Assembly (NCBI GenBank): GCA_032718475.1
Contig: JAUCBJ010004252.1
Location: 1 to 60,930, forward strand
Length of the DNA stretch: 60,930 bases
Reading direction: 5' to 3'
Source of the DNA: Nemertoderma westbladi
Lineage: Eukaryota > Xenacoelomorpha > Nemertodermatida > Nemertodermatidae
Under the pieces are notes generated by a model. The model did no database searches and was not told the DNA's origin. It saw only the letters and a list, made by a program, of their open reading frames with translations. Numbering within the stretch: the stretch's first letter is position 1; every line of letters starts with the position of its first letter. The position numbers and the translations under genes were made by a program. Of the stretch, positions 10,085 to 19,730 are shown one piece after another.

Positions 10085-10370
10085 GCATTTCTAACGAGAA
10101 AGAGTGTAGTGGTTGCATTGAATTCACATCTCCCGTAGGTTGTGGGTTCGATCCTCACATGGGCCAGGGCAGTTTTCGTTTAAGGCACGAATGCGTTAAA
10201 GGGACCAGCCAGGGCGCATCTCTGCCTTGCATAAGTAAGTGGTAGCTAAATGAGTACTAGAGTTTCCTCTTGGGAGTTATGGGTGGACTGGGCTGTAAAT
10301 AAGTCGTCAGACTTTGTGCGTAATCTCTGGCCTAGCGGCCGAAGAAAATTTACTTTACTTTTTTACTTTA
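10085..10370 (+). mobile_element. tRNA-derived SINE
   Basis: A roughly 280-base unit. Its head has a pol III B-box-like word GGGTTCGATCCTC (10144-10156) about 40 bases after a degenerate A-box-like TAGTGGTTGCATTG (10108-10121). A non-tRNA body follows (GGGACCAGCCAGGGC, GGGAGTTATGGGTGGACTGG), then a T/A-rich tail of TTACTTT words (10350-10370). This is the layout of a tRNA-derived short interspersed element. It is preceded by a G-run at 10021-10042. The family is not recognised. Confidence 0.6.
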
Positions 10371-11262
10371 ACGGGATAGAGTTATGATCTTGACACTTCT
10401 TAACGTTTCCTCAAATTTATTCCTCTTTCAAATGAAAAAAAACCGTGGCTCTAACCTTGCCAGTTTTCTTGATACAGGACCTTTCTCGCACCCATGTCAT
10501 GATTTTTGAAAATTATAAATACAAAATTATACGAGTAAATTATAAAATTGCCCAAAACCTCACAAATCCTATTATATATCGCTTTTTGGATGTGGAATTG
10601 AGTACAATATATCTTTTGTTTAGTTCAGAGGCTAACAGGTATTTTTCGTGCGGCAACAAAATGGGGTGCTATACGAAATATTATCAAAATTTATTTTTTC
10701 GAAAATATCATTATTTGACTATATTCCCGCGATTTATAATTTTTCTGTGATTGCGAATTCAATGGATTTGAAATGAAGTTCATAGGAGTAACGCAATTAC
10801 CATTTTTCGTATGTGCACGAAAAGTGGTTGTTGCGTTACTTGGATTATCTCCATTTCATTGTCATAAAATTTACAATCACAAAAAACCTATAAATCGCGG
10901 GAATATAGATAATTCAATGAATTAAAAAAAAAAAAATTTTGAAAGTTTCGTGTTGCACGCACTTTTGGTGCACGCATGAAAAATGGTAGTTGCATTACTT
11001 GTATCAACTCAATTTCATTACCATTGAATTCGCCACCACCATTATACATCTAGGACTTGAAAATCAGGCACATATGTCACATTATCCGCAATTAAATTTT
11101 TTCATTGCACAAAACCACTATATTTCATATTTGATGCACTTCCAAAAAACATTTTAGATTTTTTTTTCAAGAATGTGTTAAAATATACAACTAGTTATAT
11201 TGTTACCAAATTACAGTGAATTTCATTAAAAAATGGCCGAGAACATCAGGTCTGGGTCGAAT

Positions 11263-11286
11263 CCCCCCCCCCCCCCCCCCCCCCCC
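11263..11286. repeat. Poly-C tract, 24 bases
   Basis: Uninterrupted run of C. One of several homopolymeric G/C runs in this otherwise AT-rich window. Confidence 0.95.
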
Positions 11287-11445
11287 AGACTGTTGGAAGA
11301 TCTAAAAGGCCCAGGGTAGATAGGGTTAACTGTATAATTTTTTACTTATGAATTGCCATACAGCAAAACATAGGAACTCCAGACAATAGCCCCACGAGTA
11401 CATTAGCCCAATGCACAGTGAACCCCGCAGACAGTAGTCTCGGAT

Positions 11446-11637
11446 GAATCCAACTGCACATGCCCAACTGCACATGCAGCATTAGACAAAGTAGACCAAA
11501 TCTCTAACCACATCATCCGTTGCGACTTCTCATGTTCTGGAAGACTGGCTAAGAAGTTTCCTAAGGTGGTTCTGATTGTGTGCTACTCTCCAACTAGTGT
11601 TGCCCCTGTAGAGGAGGTGGAAAATTTTTACCATCTT
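11446..11637 (+). mobile_element. LINE family B, endonuclease fragment
   Basis: Plus-strand match to the reverse complement of 27680-27866. It encodes the endonuclease segment with words corresponding to RLAKKFPKVV and VCYSPTSVAPVEEV. Truncated at both ends and lacking the catalytic GDFN motif. Confidence 0.8.
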
Positions 11638-12003
11638 CCATTAGCCATCTCCCAAATGTTTGGCTGTCCCGGTGGTGGACAAGATGAAATATACATGTTC
11701 AAAGTTTACAGTATATTTGCGTAATTTACAAAAGATTTATCAAACAAATTTACGTAAGATTAACAAGAAACTAACAAATCTAAGGGTATAAGGTAATGTG
11801 ATAACCGAAGGCAAACCAGCCCTTATATAGCAAATCTGGGACATAGAATCCACTAGAACCTTCCAGAGCATTCCATGGCCTCACATTGGAGCAATAAGAT
11901 GTTCTATGCCCTATGATTGGCCCAACTCATCGTTCCACATGTTGTACGCACCTCATTGGCTTATCTAATCAATCAGAGCGAAAATAAATAGCCCAAAAAT
12001 GCA

Positions 12004-12090
12004 AATTTCCCAACTGGGATTCGAACTCATAACCTATCTGTAATGTAACCAACGCCTTAACCATCTGACCACTGCGCCAATAGAGTCATC
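12004..12090 (-). repeat. tRNA-like sequence (SINE head or tRNA relic)
   Basis: On the minus strand the sequence reads GCGCAGTGGTCAGATGGTTA (A-box region) followed by GAGTTCGAATCCCAG (B box), with spacing typical of a tRNA gene. The flanks do not form a convincing seven-base acceptor stem and no anticodon stem is clear. It is probably a tRNA-derived SINE head or a tRNA pseudogene rather than a working tRNA. Confidence 0.5.
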
Positions 12091-12224
12091 TATGGATTAA
12101 TGTGTACCAATATGAATAGGCATATTACATTACTGTAATTTAATCAAAATACGTTGGATTTTAGAAAGTTTTTACATTACACTACAAATGCTACTTAATA
12201 GTGAAATATTCCAACAACATTGTT

Positions 12225-12575
12225 TTCGCTGTAAAGACCAGCCTGTGCACAATTGTGTGCTTTGGCATCCCCATGGAGAACATAGGCATGTTGGACAGTC
12301 CATGACTTTTGTGAGACACCTCTTAAATATGACACTGGTCTTGAAGACTTGAAGATGCAGATAGTCTCGCGAAAGTCATATGGGATAGAGAGTTGTGGAG
12401 CTGCAACTTTGTTGACAAGCTGGCATAGTATGGCATAGCATTGCTGCACGCTGCATTGGTCTTGCTAACTGTGGAATGCATGGTGGTAACAAAATGTTTT
12501 TGTTAAGCTGGCTTAGCATCTCAATGTGCAGTTTCAATGCCGCAGGCCGATCATTGTAGTAGCAGTAGTCTCGGG
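12225..12575 (+). mobile_element. LINE family B, 3' terminal fragment
   Basis: Plus-strand copy of the RT C-terminus and 3' UTR of family B. It starts with ACCAGCCTGTGCACAATTGT (compare the reverse complement of 25320-25345), passes through the GATAGAGAGTTGTGGAGCTG region, and ends with GGCCGATCATTGTAGTAG, the (TAG)n tail. The UTR part (from about 12430) is shared with the fragment at 33997-34325 but not with the long copy at 25125, so at least two subfamilies exist. Confidence 0.75.
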
Positions 12576-12599
12576 CAATAGCCCCCAGACAGTAACCCC

Positions 12600-13110
12600 C
12601 AGAAAGTAGCCCCCAAACTATCTATTATCTATGATAGGCATGCTGCATTGCAGCTGCATTAAAAATGTAATGCTGGCTTATTGACAAAATTTCTTCCTAT
12701 GCCTTCCTTGTATGCATTCAAATATCTTCACCTAACTTCTGGATCCATTAGCCCAAGAAGCAAAAGTCATCCATATGCTGAAGCACTCCATCCTTATGCT
12801 TATTGCTCATATGATATTATCTGTCAAAATTGTTTTCTTCTTAGAGTAAACAAAAACACCAACAGTAGCTGCACATTGCTCTCAAGTGGCTTCCTCTAGC
12901 GATTCTGAGAGTACTTTTAAACCATTTCCAATTCTAAACTAGTATGGTGACTGGCTGGATTACCTCATATTTTTTAATCAGTATGAGGTGTTACCATCAT
13001 CTCATGCGTCTAATATAATCTACCATAATTATGAATAAGAACGTGTCACCCTGGAAGACTTCCCATAAAACATTGAATGGATCAGTGTTCCCAGTGGACA
13101 CAAATAGTAA
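12600..13110 (-). mobile_element. LINE family B, scrambled fragments
   Basis: Minus-strand pieces matching separate parts of the long LINE B. 12660-12700 resembles its extreme 3' end, 12700-12900 matches 25655-25920 (the region after FADD), and 13018-13110 matches 26036-26150 (around LQGDTLAP). Internal deletions have joined them. The last piece overlaps the 5' end of the open frame that leads into LamG exon 4, so the extra residues before that exon are transposon-derived and not part of the host protein. Confidence 0.7.
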
Positions 13111-13175
13111 TAATAGTTGGTATATTGTTGTCATTAAGCTAGTTCTTGCAATACATAATACTTTTAACATTATAG

Positions 13176-13829
13176 ATAAATGTAATTTTGACTCGTGGTG
13201 GGCACTCAATGAAAACGACCGTGGTGATGATAAACTAGGAATACATGATGGAAGAATACATGGAGCTATAAGATATGTGCCAGGGCCAGGGGGAGTTGAA
13301 AACCATGCAATGGATGTTAGACATGGGTATGTCGCAATAGATCATGGGTCAGGTGAATTAACCTCAGAGACATTCACGATGTTGATGTTTGTGAAGCGGG
13401 GAGGAGGGGGACATGCACCGATATATGAATATGGCACCAGTTCAGCAAGGGGTTCACATTTCTGGACTCACCCTCATGCAACCTCCTTGTGGTATAATCC
13501 AGTAGTTGGTGGTGTTCCTGGACAACAAGTTGATAATGCTATCACCCTTGATGAATGGCATATGGTTGCGATCGGAAGAAGTCAAGATAATAGGCAACAG
13601 TTTATATACAGTCGACGTGTTGGAAGTGATTACCATATAAGAAGAGAGGTTGAACAAGTGAACACAGAAAGGAATCCAGTGGATATGTATGGAGATCTTA
13701 CTTTGGGGAAATTTCTTCAAGGTGGACATGCATTTCCAGGACACATTGCTCATGCACGGTTCTACAGCTGCTATCTTTCAGTAGAAGAACTGGAAGCAAC
13801 ATATGGGGAATTACATACCTCACCAAAAA
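13176..13829 (+). CDS. LamG/pentraxin-like domain exon 4
   Basis: Exon of 654 bases (218 codons, phase 1-1), acceptor TTTTAACATTATAG and strong donor GTAAGT. Same jelly-roll domain: Cys, DSWWALNENDRG, RYVPGPGG (Val in place of Gly), LTSETFTM, FVKRGGGGHAPIYE, SHFWTHPHATSLWYNPVV, DEWHMVAIGRSQ, RQQFIYSRRVG, GDLTLGKFLQGG, FPGHIAHARFYSCYLS. The first and last cysteines are kept but the middle one, present in the other domains, is Asn (TERNPVD). That leaves the outer cysteine pair alone, consistent with a single disulfide closing the domain. Confidence 0.86.
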
Positions 13830-14924
13830 GTAAGTTTATGTCTATAATATATAAATTATTCAAATCAAATTATTTAGGTTTCTTCTATTTTTCATAATCC
13901 CAAAGACATGATAAGTGTGAGTATGTCAATGAGTCCCATAAACTTCCTCCAGAGGTATAGTTTATTGGAAAAGGCAGACAAACAAGGAATATATGGTATT
14001 ATCAGTCAGAGGTCCACCTTAAGTCCGACCTTGGCATAGTGGACAGTGCAGTGGTGTAATCTCCCTTTATCACATTCTGGATTTAGGACTTGGGTTTTAC
14101 ATTTTAGATTTTATAAGGGACACTGTTTGCAGAAATTGGTTTAGAGGCATATGTGCCGGGTGGGTTCACCTTGACAGTCTAAATGTCATTTGACATTGTC
14201 TCATTGTCAGAGAAGGCCTTCATTTGAATTTGACTTTTTTATTGAAAAGCACTTGCCATCATAAAAAGCACCCATTTTTTGGCTGTTTTTTAATGCTTTT
14301 TCCAATGTAAGATTTTATGGTAATTTTCGAATCTGAAATCTATTTTTTAATAAGTTGTTTCGTTCTCGAGTGATGGCAATATTTGTAATTTTCACCCAAA
14401 ATTTTAAATTGTGTTGCAGCATCAATTTATTTTTACACACGAGTGGGGCCTTCGTGCAGCATATAATTATTACAATTACAATTGATTTATTTCTTTCATA
14501 ATACATCCATATTATAGTTATTTGCACTGGAATTGTTAGTTATAGTATTTTAAAAATATTGCAACTGCAGCCGGGCAATAGCATAGCTAGTGTAGCTCGA
14601 CTGGATAGCTGTTTAGTTTTGATCTATTTTGCTTCGGAATCAACACCAAAAATTTCCCTATTAGGTTAGGTATCTAAACCATAAAAGAATATAATTTTTT
14701 TTTAAATTTCAAAAACTTTTACTGTTGGTGCATGTTTGGTGATTTGTAATCAGGAGGAAATTTTAATCAACTTGTATTTTTCTCAATGATTTTCGTTCTG
14801 TTTATAGAATTATTAGAATTATGGAACGCCAACCCCCCACCCCTTAAATTTTTCTGCAATAATCCTAATGAGATTGCATGAAATTTGAAACAGAGATAGT
14901 TTCACCTCCTTTCTGGATGAGCCA

Positions 14925-15200
14925 CAATTTGGCTCAAAGGATGGCCCCGCTGGCGAACAGACTCCTGCGAATAATCGCGGACAGACTCTGCACCACTCGT
15001 GGGGCAAGCCTTACTCCTCCGATATGGGTTGGGTTCGCTCTAGGGTGCAGTTCGCCGTTGTCCGCGGGACCTCCCGCTGCTTACGCTGATTGTACCGCAC
15101 TAAATAGGGTTTGAAGACGGTGCAGGAATGCCCTCACCGCTGTAATCTGTACCGGTATTGCGGTAGGCTGCCGTATCTGGACTCATGTATCTGGTCAATG
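14925..15200. other. GC-rich block of unknown origin
   Basis: A 275-base GC- and CpG-rich island (for example CGGACAGACTCTGCACCACT, CCGTTGTCCGCGGGACCTCC) inside very AT-rich intron. Open frames exist on both strands but none shows a recognised domain. A fragment of an imported mobile element is the simplest guess; no ends or repeats were found to prove it. Confidence 0.35.
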
Positions 15201-15681
15201 TTTGTTCATGTTTTTAATGGTTGCCAGGCGACAAGCTATCTCAGCTGGTGGTTCTTATTAATATTTCACTGTGTGTCCTGTTTAAATGTCAGCCAGCTGC
15301 AAATGTTATAAGATAATAAAGTAAGTAAACTTATCATGGTCTACAAAAAATCTTATTTATCCAGGAAAGTCATATTTAACATTATGTAATATCACATTCA
15401 CAAAATTTAAATTTCCAAACTTTAAATGTAAATAGAATCTTAATTGTTCCTCAGCCACACTGTGTATGTCAGATTATTTCGATTATTTACATAGAGTACA
15501 CGTATATATATATATATAAATCTAATATAATAAGCCTCATTGTGTAGGCATCATGGAAGCATAGACAAAAATACATACACTCAATTCAAATTATTGTAAC
15601 TCATAAAAATATAAAATAAACCTTCACCTTAAAAATAGAGTTAGAGTTGTGTTGAAGCATATGATATAATATGTACAGAGA

Positions 15682-16380
15682 TCAAATGCAAACCTGCTTT
15701 AAGCAATCTATAATTCTTTCGCATCTCACTAGCTGGATAGTTGTTAGCGATACTAGTAAGTTATTATAGTTTAAGGACTCTATGAGATTCGTAATTGTAT
15801 CACGTCTGTCCGAACAAACAAATAAATAGTGGCATTCTGTCTCAATGTTTCCACAAGTGCAACGATCGTGTACCAAATCATTGTATATGTATCGCATATG
15901 TGCGAGGTTTGCTTGTCCGATGATAAGTCCGAGAATTCGGTTCGATTCCACATTTCGTCGTACATTAAGGGTTATTGGTTTCAATGATGGAATTATGTTA
16001 GCATACGTTTCTTCATTATTTATGCTCACTAACTGTTTGTGCCAAAGTTTGCATGTATATTTATTCATTATCTCTGTTGTATACATAAAGCTCTTTACAT
16101 CTATATTTTTCAATGCGGGAAGGGCAGTTGCAGATCGATATTCTAACCTGTCAGCTAAGAAGCGACGAAGAAAACATAAATGACTATAGAAGATATGTTG
16201 TGTTTTCACACGTGGTAACATGTTTGTCCATAGTAGTTTTACTGTGCTTCCTGTAATTGAGCATATCTTTAATATTTTATATTTTATTACTATAATCTCA
16301 ACCCAAATATCATGGTTTGGAAGTCCGCAAACTGTTTCCAACTTCATACCACTAGGGTTAAAATGTGATCCAACGTACAC
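15682..16380 (-). pseudogene. C-terminal fragment of a LINE ORF with CCHC-like motif
   Basis: An intact 232-codon minus-strand frame. Near residues 145-190 it has RILGLIIGQANLAHMRYIY, then CTCGNIETECHYLFVC, the conserved cysteine/histidine knuckle found at the C-terminus of several LINE proteins. No RT or endonuclease motif is present, and the frame has no plausible start of its own. Families A, B and C do not carry this motif, so this is a fourth LINE lineage. The first ~100 residues are not recognised. It could alternatively be a domesticated fragment, but nothing supports expression. Confidence 0.55.
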
Positions 16381-16552
16381 TCATTTTTTGGAGCAAAGTT
16401 TCGCATAACTCAAATACTGATGGAAATCTTGCGAGGTTAATAATATGTAATCAATTAATAAGGTAGTTCAGTGCCCAGGTCACCGGGGTAAACATAATGT
16501 GGAGGGGGAGTTTGACCTTTTTCAGATGACACAAAATTAAAGTTATACCAAA

Positions 16553-16580
16553 TATTTCGGCCTACAGGCCTTTATCAATG
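16553..16580 (-). ncRNA. Hammerhead-ribozyme-like relic
   Basis: Read on the minus strand: TTGATAAA, then a perfect GGCC-TGTA-GGCC hairpin (stem II), then GAAA. The hammerhead core is CUGANGA, stem II, GAAA; here the first box differs by two transitions (C to T and G to A). It lies on the same strand as the Penelope-like RT and downstream of its GIY-YIG domain, where such ribozymes are known to occur. The changes in the catalytic box suggest it is inactive. Confidence 0.5.
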
Positions 16581-16799
16581 GATATATATAGGTATTATGA
16601 AAACACGTAAAACATATCAACGTACCGACAATAAGGAGTACCGGTAAGTCCTGACGAATGATTAAGGCACCGAAAATACGTACAGTAGATTAACTAATTA
16701 AATAAATAATATCTGTCAGGGGGGGGGGGGGGGGCTGGTATCTGGGTATTATTTAACATGAAAATTTAAAAATGTATAAAATTAGCTAATAAAATTAGC

Positions 16800-19256
16800 T
16801 AAGCCCATTTGCACTGAAGACCCTAAACAACATCGAATCTAAAAATTCCAGGGTTATGATCACAACATTTGATGGGAATCCCAAGACATAATTTATATGT
16901 TGCTACAGTCCAACCAATGCCTCAGAGCCAGAACAAGCAGTCAAGTTTTATGAAGATCTAACTGGACCTCTAAAGGACATTCCAAAACACAATGTTAAAG
17001 TCATTGCTGGTGACCTGAATGCGCAAATTGGCCCAGAAGACATCCAGGGTTACATCTATAACACCAGTTCTAACAGAAATGGGTACTTACTTTTAGACCT
17101 AATGGAGGAATGTAATAGATACCATCAAACAACACATTCGAAAAGAGTAAGGGGAAGCTATGGACCTTTCAATACCCTAATGGAACCAAAGCACAACTGG
17201 ATTACATCATTATAAACAAAAAGTCGAGAAACAGCATGATCAATTGTGAGGCATACAGCTCATTCAATCTAATTGGTTCGGACCACAGAATTGTGGCTGC
17301 AGAGATCAGATTCAGTTTGAGAGCCAGCAAACCCAGGACAAGCAAGCAAATCAACTATGACTGGGAGAAACTCAGAACTGACAATGCAGTAAAGGATGCT
17401 TACACAGTAGAAGTTCAAAACCGCTTTGAAGCACTTCAGTCAATGGATGAAGACCAGTCCACCGATTCAGATCCAGAGTATAATAAAGATCCAGAGATCC
17501 AGAATATAATAAAAACGAAAACAGTATGTACCATGGCAAAACTCTGAGGTTACTTGTAAGAGAGAAGATCTTAAGATAGCCTACAAAGTAAAAAGCGAAC
17601 AACCAACAACCGAAAACATTAACAAGGTTGAGAAAGCTAAGGACAATCTTAAATTGGCCTACAACATCAGCCAGGAAAAGTACAGGATAAAATTGATCAA
17701 TTACAACTGCTCACATACAGCAACAATCAAGACTTACCTGGCAAACTGTAAATGAGCTATCTGGTCGGAAAAGTTGTGCAAAGGGGCTCCTCAAAGCCGA
17801 CGATAGTCCTGAAGAATGTGTTGGGAGGTGGAAAAATCACTTCAGCAACTTGCTTGGGCTTGGGCAGCCACCAAACATCGAGATCAGCCCTACAAGGAAA
17901 ATATATGACAAGACACTACCTATAGAAACAGGGTACTTCATACCTGCCGAACTCCAAAGCAGCATTAAAAGCATGTCCAATAATAAAACGAGTGGAATAG
18001 ATGAAATCCCTGCAGAGGTATGGAAAACTGGAGTGCTAAACAGACCATTATTGAATGTTTTCAACCGGATGTTAAAAGAGGAAAAGCCACCACCAATTTG
18101 GACTAAAGGTCAACTAAAGCCTCTCAACAAGAAAGGAGACCTCGGTATACTAAGAAACTATCTTGGGATCTGTCTGCTTGTGGTAGCTGCTAAAATATAC
18201 AATAAAATAATTCTATATAGGATTAGGCCTCACATAGAGAAACTACCTACTGCATAAGAGCCAAAACGGATTTTAGCTCAAATCGGATCTCGGATTGTGA
18301 CACAGAAGCGCAGGTACTCTCACCAGATTGTGAAACTGAGTTTATCTCAATCCTGGCTGGCGTACTGCAAGGTGACACATTAGCATTACTATTTGTAATT
18401 ATGCTGGATTACGCAATGGGGATGGCCACAAAGGGTGAAGATCTGGGATTCACACTTCAAGAACGCAGAAGTAGTAGATATCCGGCAACTACAGTCACAG
18501 ACACCGAATTTGCGGATGATATTGACCTGCTCTCTAATATGCTAGCAGATGCACAGCTTCTACTAAATAAAGTGGAGAGGGCTGCTGAGGATGTTGGATT
18601 TCATATAAATGCTACCAAGACCGAATTCATGACCTTTAATGTTGATGGAAACTTTACAACCATTGATAATAATCAACTAAGAAAGGTCGACGACTTCCAG
18701 TACCTTGGATCATGGATAGAGAGTAGAAAAAAGGACATAGAAGTTAGTAAAGCAAAGGGTAGCTCTATCAAAAATGGATACCATATGGAAATCAGATCTC
18801 TCCAGGAACCTTAAGACTAAGTTCTTTCGAGCCACAGTGGAAAGTGTATTTTTATACGGGGGTGAGACCTGGACACTGACTAAATCACTTGAACAACGAA
18901 TTGATGGTTGCTACGCAAGACTACTAAGGGCAGCCCTAAACATCAGCTGGAGACAACACATGACAAACGCCGAGCTTTATGGTACAATACCGCCTGTATC
19001 AACCACCATCCGTGAATTCAGATTAAGATTCAGTGGGCACTGCTGGCGAATAAATAAGAGGTCATACCAGATCTACTTTTCTAACAACCAACTCATGGAA
19101 AGCATGGTCGTGGACGCCCGGCCATAACATATATAGATCAACTTGAAAGGGATACTGAACTTGGGAGAAACGAAATTGTGACAACTATGGAGAATCGGGA
19201 ACCCTGGAAGGATTTCATTTTCACTGTCCGAGTTCGCTCGACCTAGTAGTAGTAGT
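16800..19256 (+). mobile_element. LINE family A, 5'-truncated copy nested in the Penelope-like element
   Basis: Plus-strand LINE A copy starting inside the endonuclease (AGCCCATTTGCACTGAAGAC) and running to the (TAG)n tail at about 19244-19256. The word ATAAAATTAGC occurs immediately before it (16789-16799) and after it (19257-19267), a target-site duplication of about 11 bases. The left junction also shares GCT with the element, as expected from microhomology-primed 5' truncation. The coding sequence has a deletion of the FRPSRST to KKAFDS region (near 18255-18290) and several frameshifts. Open pieces remain at 17236-17547, 17850-18257, 18401-18814 and 18774-19127. Confidence 0.85.
18401..18814 (+). 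pseudogene. LINE A RT core remnant
   Basis: Remnant frame of the nested copy that still holds the catalytic region, with FADDIDLLSN in place of FADDIALLSN, followed by KTEFMTFNVDGN and DDFQYLGSW. It is cut off from the upstream palm motifs by a deletion near 18260-18300 and shifts frame again near 18770. It cannot make an active enzyme. Confidence 0.75.
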
Positions 19257-19504
19257 ATAAAATTAGCACCAAATTATAGATTGTACAGTATACGTAAATG
19301 TCATTTGGGGGGGGGGGGTGTCTAACTACACCAACTAAGGTAAATCTGCACCAAATCAGTATGCGCAGTACCCGCTAACTACCAACCAGAGTCGAATTCG
19401 TTTATGTATCATGTATTTAGTGTGGGTGTGTCATGTTTTATGTTTTATTTGTGTCATGTCATGAGTGTGGTCGGTAATTGTAGGGTGTATGTCTTTATAA
19501 TCTG

Positions 19505-19730
19505 CCTCTATAGCGCTATAGGTTCCTTATGATCTCTATTCCTTACCGAATTCTTATGTCGCCCAATCCTGTCATTCAGGCGCCTAATGCTTTCACCGAT
19601 ATAATTCTCCTTGTGTGGACAGTTGTTGCATGTGATCTCGTATACAGTATTTTTCGCCGTACAGTTCCGTACTCCAATATTACAAGTGTAGCGCAAGTCA
19701 CATTCGGAGGGGATGGACAGTGTGGTGGGG
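19505..19730 (-). pseudogene. Penelope-like GIY-YIG endonuclease domain
   Basis: The minus-strand frame gives SECDLRYTC, then CTAKNTVYEITCNNC, then YIGESIRRLNDRIGRHKNS. VYEI and YIGES are the two halves of the GIY-YIG nuclease motif, and the preceding cysteines match the CCHH-type finger usually found just before it in Penelope-like elements. Arg in RRLNDRIGRH is the usual catalytic-helix position. The domain is short and separated from the RT by non-coding sequence and an inverted-repeat arm, so it is not part of an intact protein. Confidence 0.7.

Larger units (their letters stand above)
9917..13175. other. Intron between LamG exons 3 and 4
   Basis: Phase-1 intron of 3.3 kb. Items listed separately: SINE 10085-10370, poly-C tract 11263-11286, LINE B fragments at 11446-11637, 12225-12575 and 12600-13110, tRNA-like 12004-12090. 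The stretch 10380-11260 is AT-rich and contains loosely repeated words (cacgaaaagtggttgttgcg, atcgcgggaatata) but no gene. 11640-12000 holds nothing recognisable. Confidence 0.55.

Noticed and set aside
12004-12090. Functional tRNA gene on the minus strand
   Set aside because: A and B boxes are present but there is no acceptor stem or clear anticodon arm; kept as a tRNA-like repeat.
13031-13175. The N-terminal extension of the frame leading into LamG exon 4
   Set aside because: It is partly LINE B sequence in reverse orientation and lies upstream of the splice acceptor at 13175.
16649-16680. A second hammerhead candidate on the + strand (CCTGACGA...CCGAAAA)
   Set aside because: CTGACGA and GAAA are present, but stem II pairs poorly and no stem I partner was found; the strand is opposite to the Penelope element.
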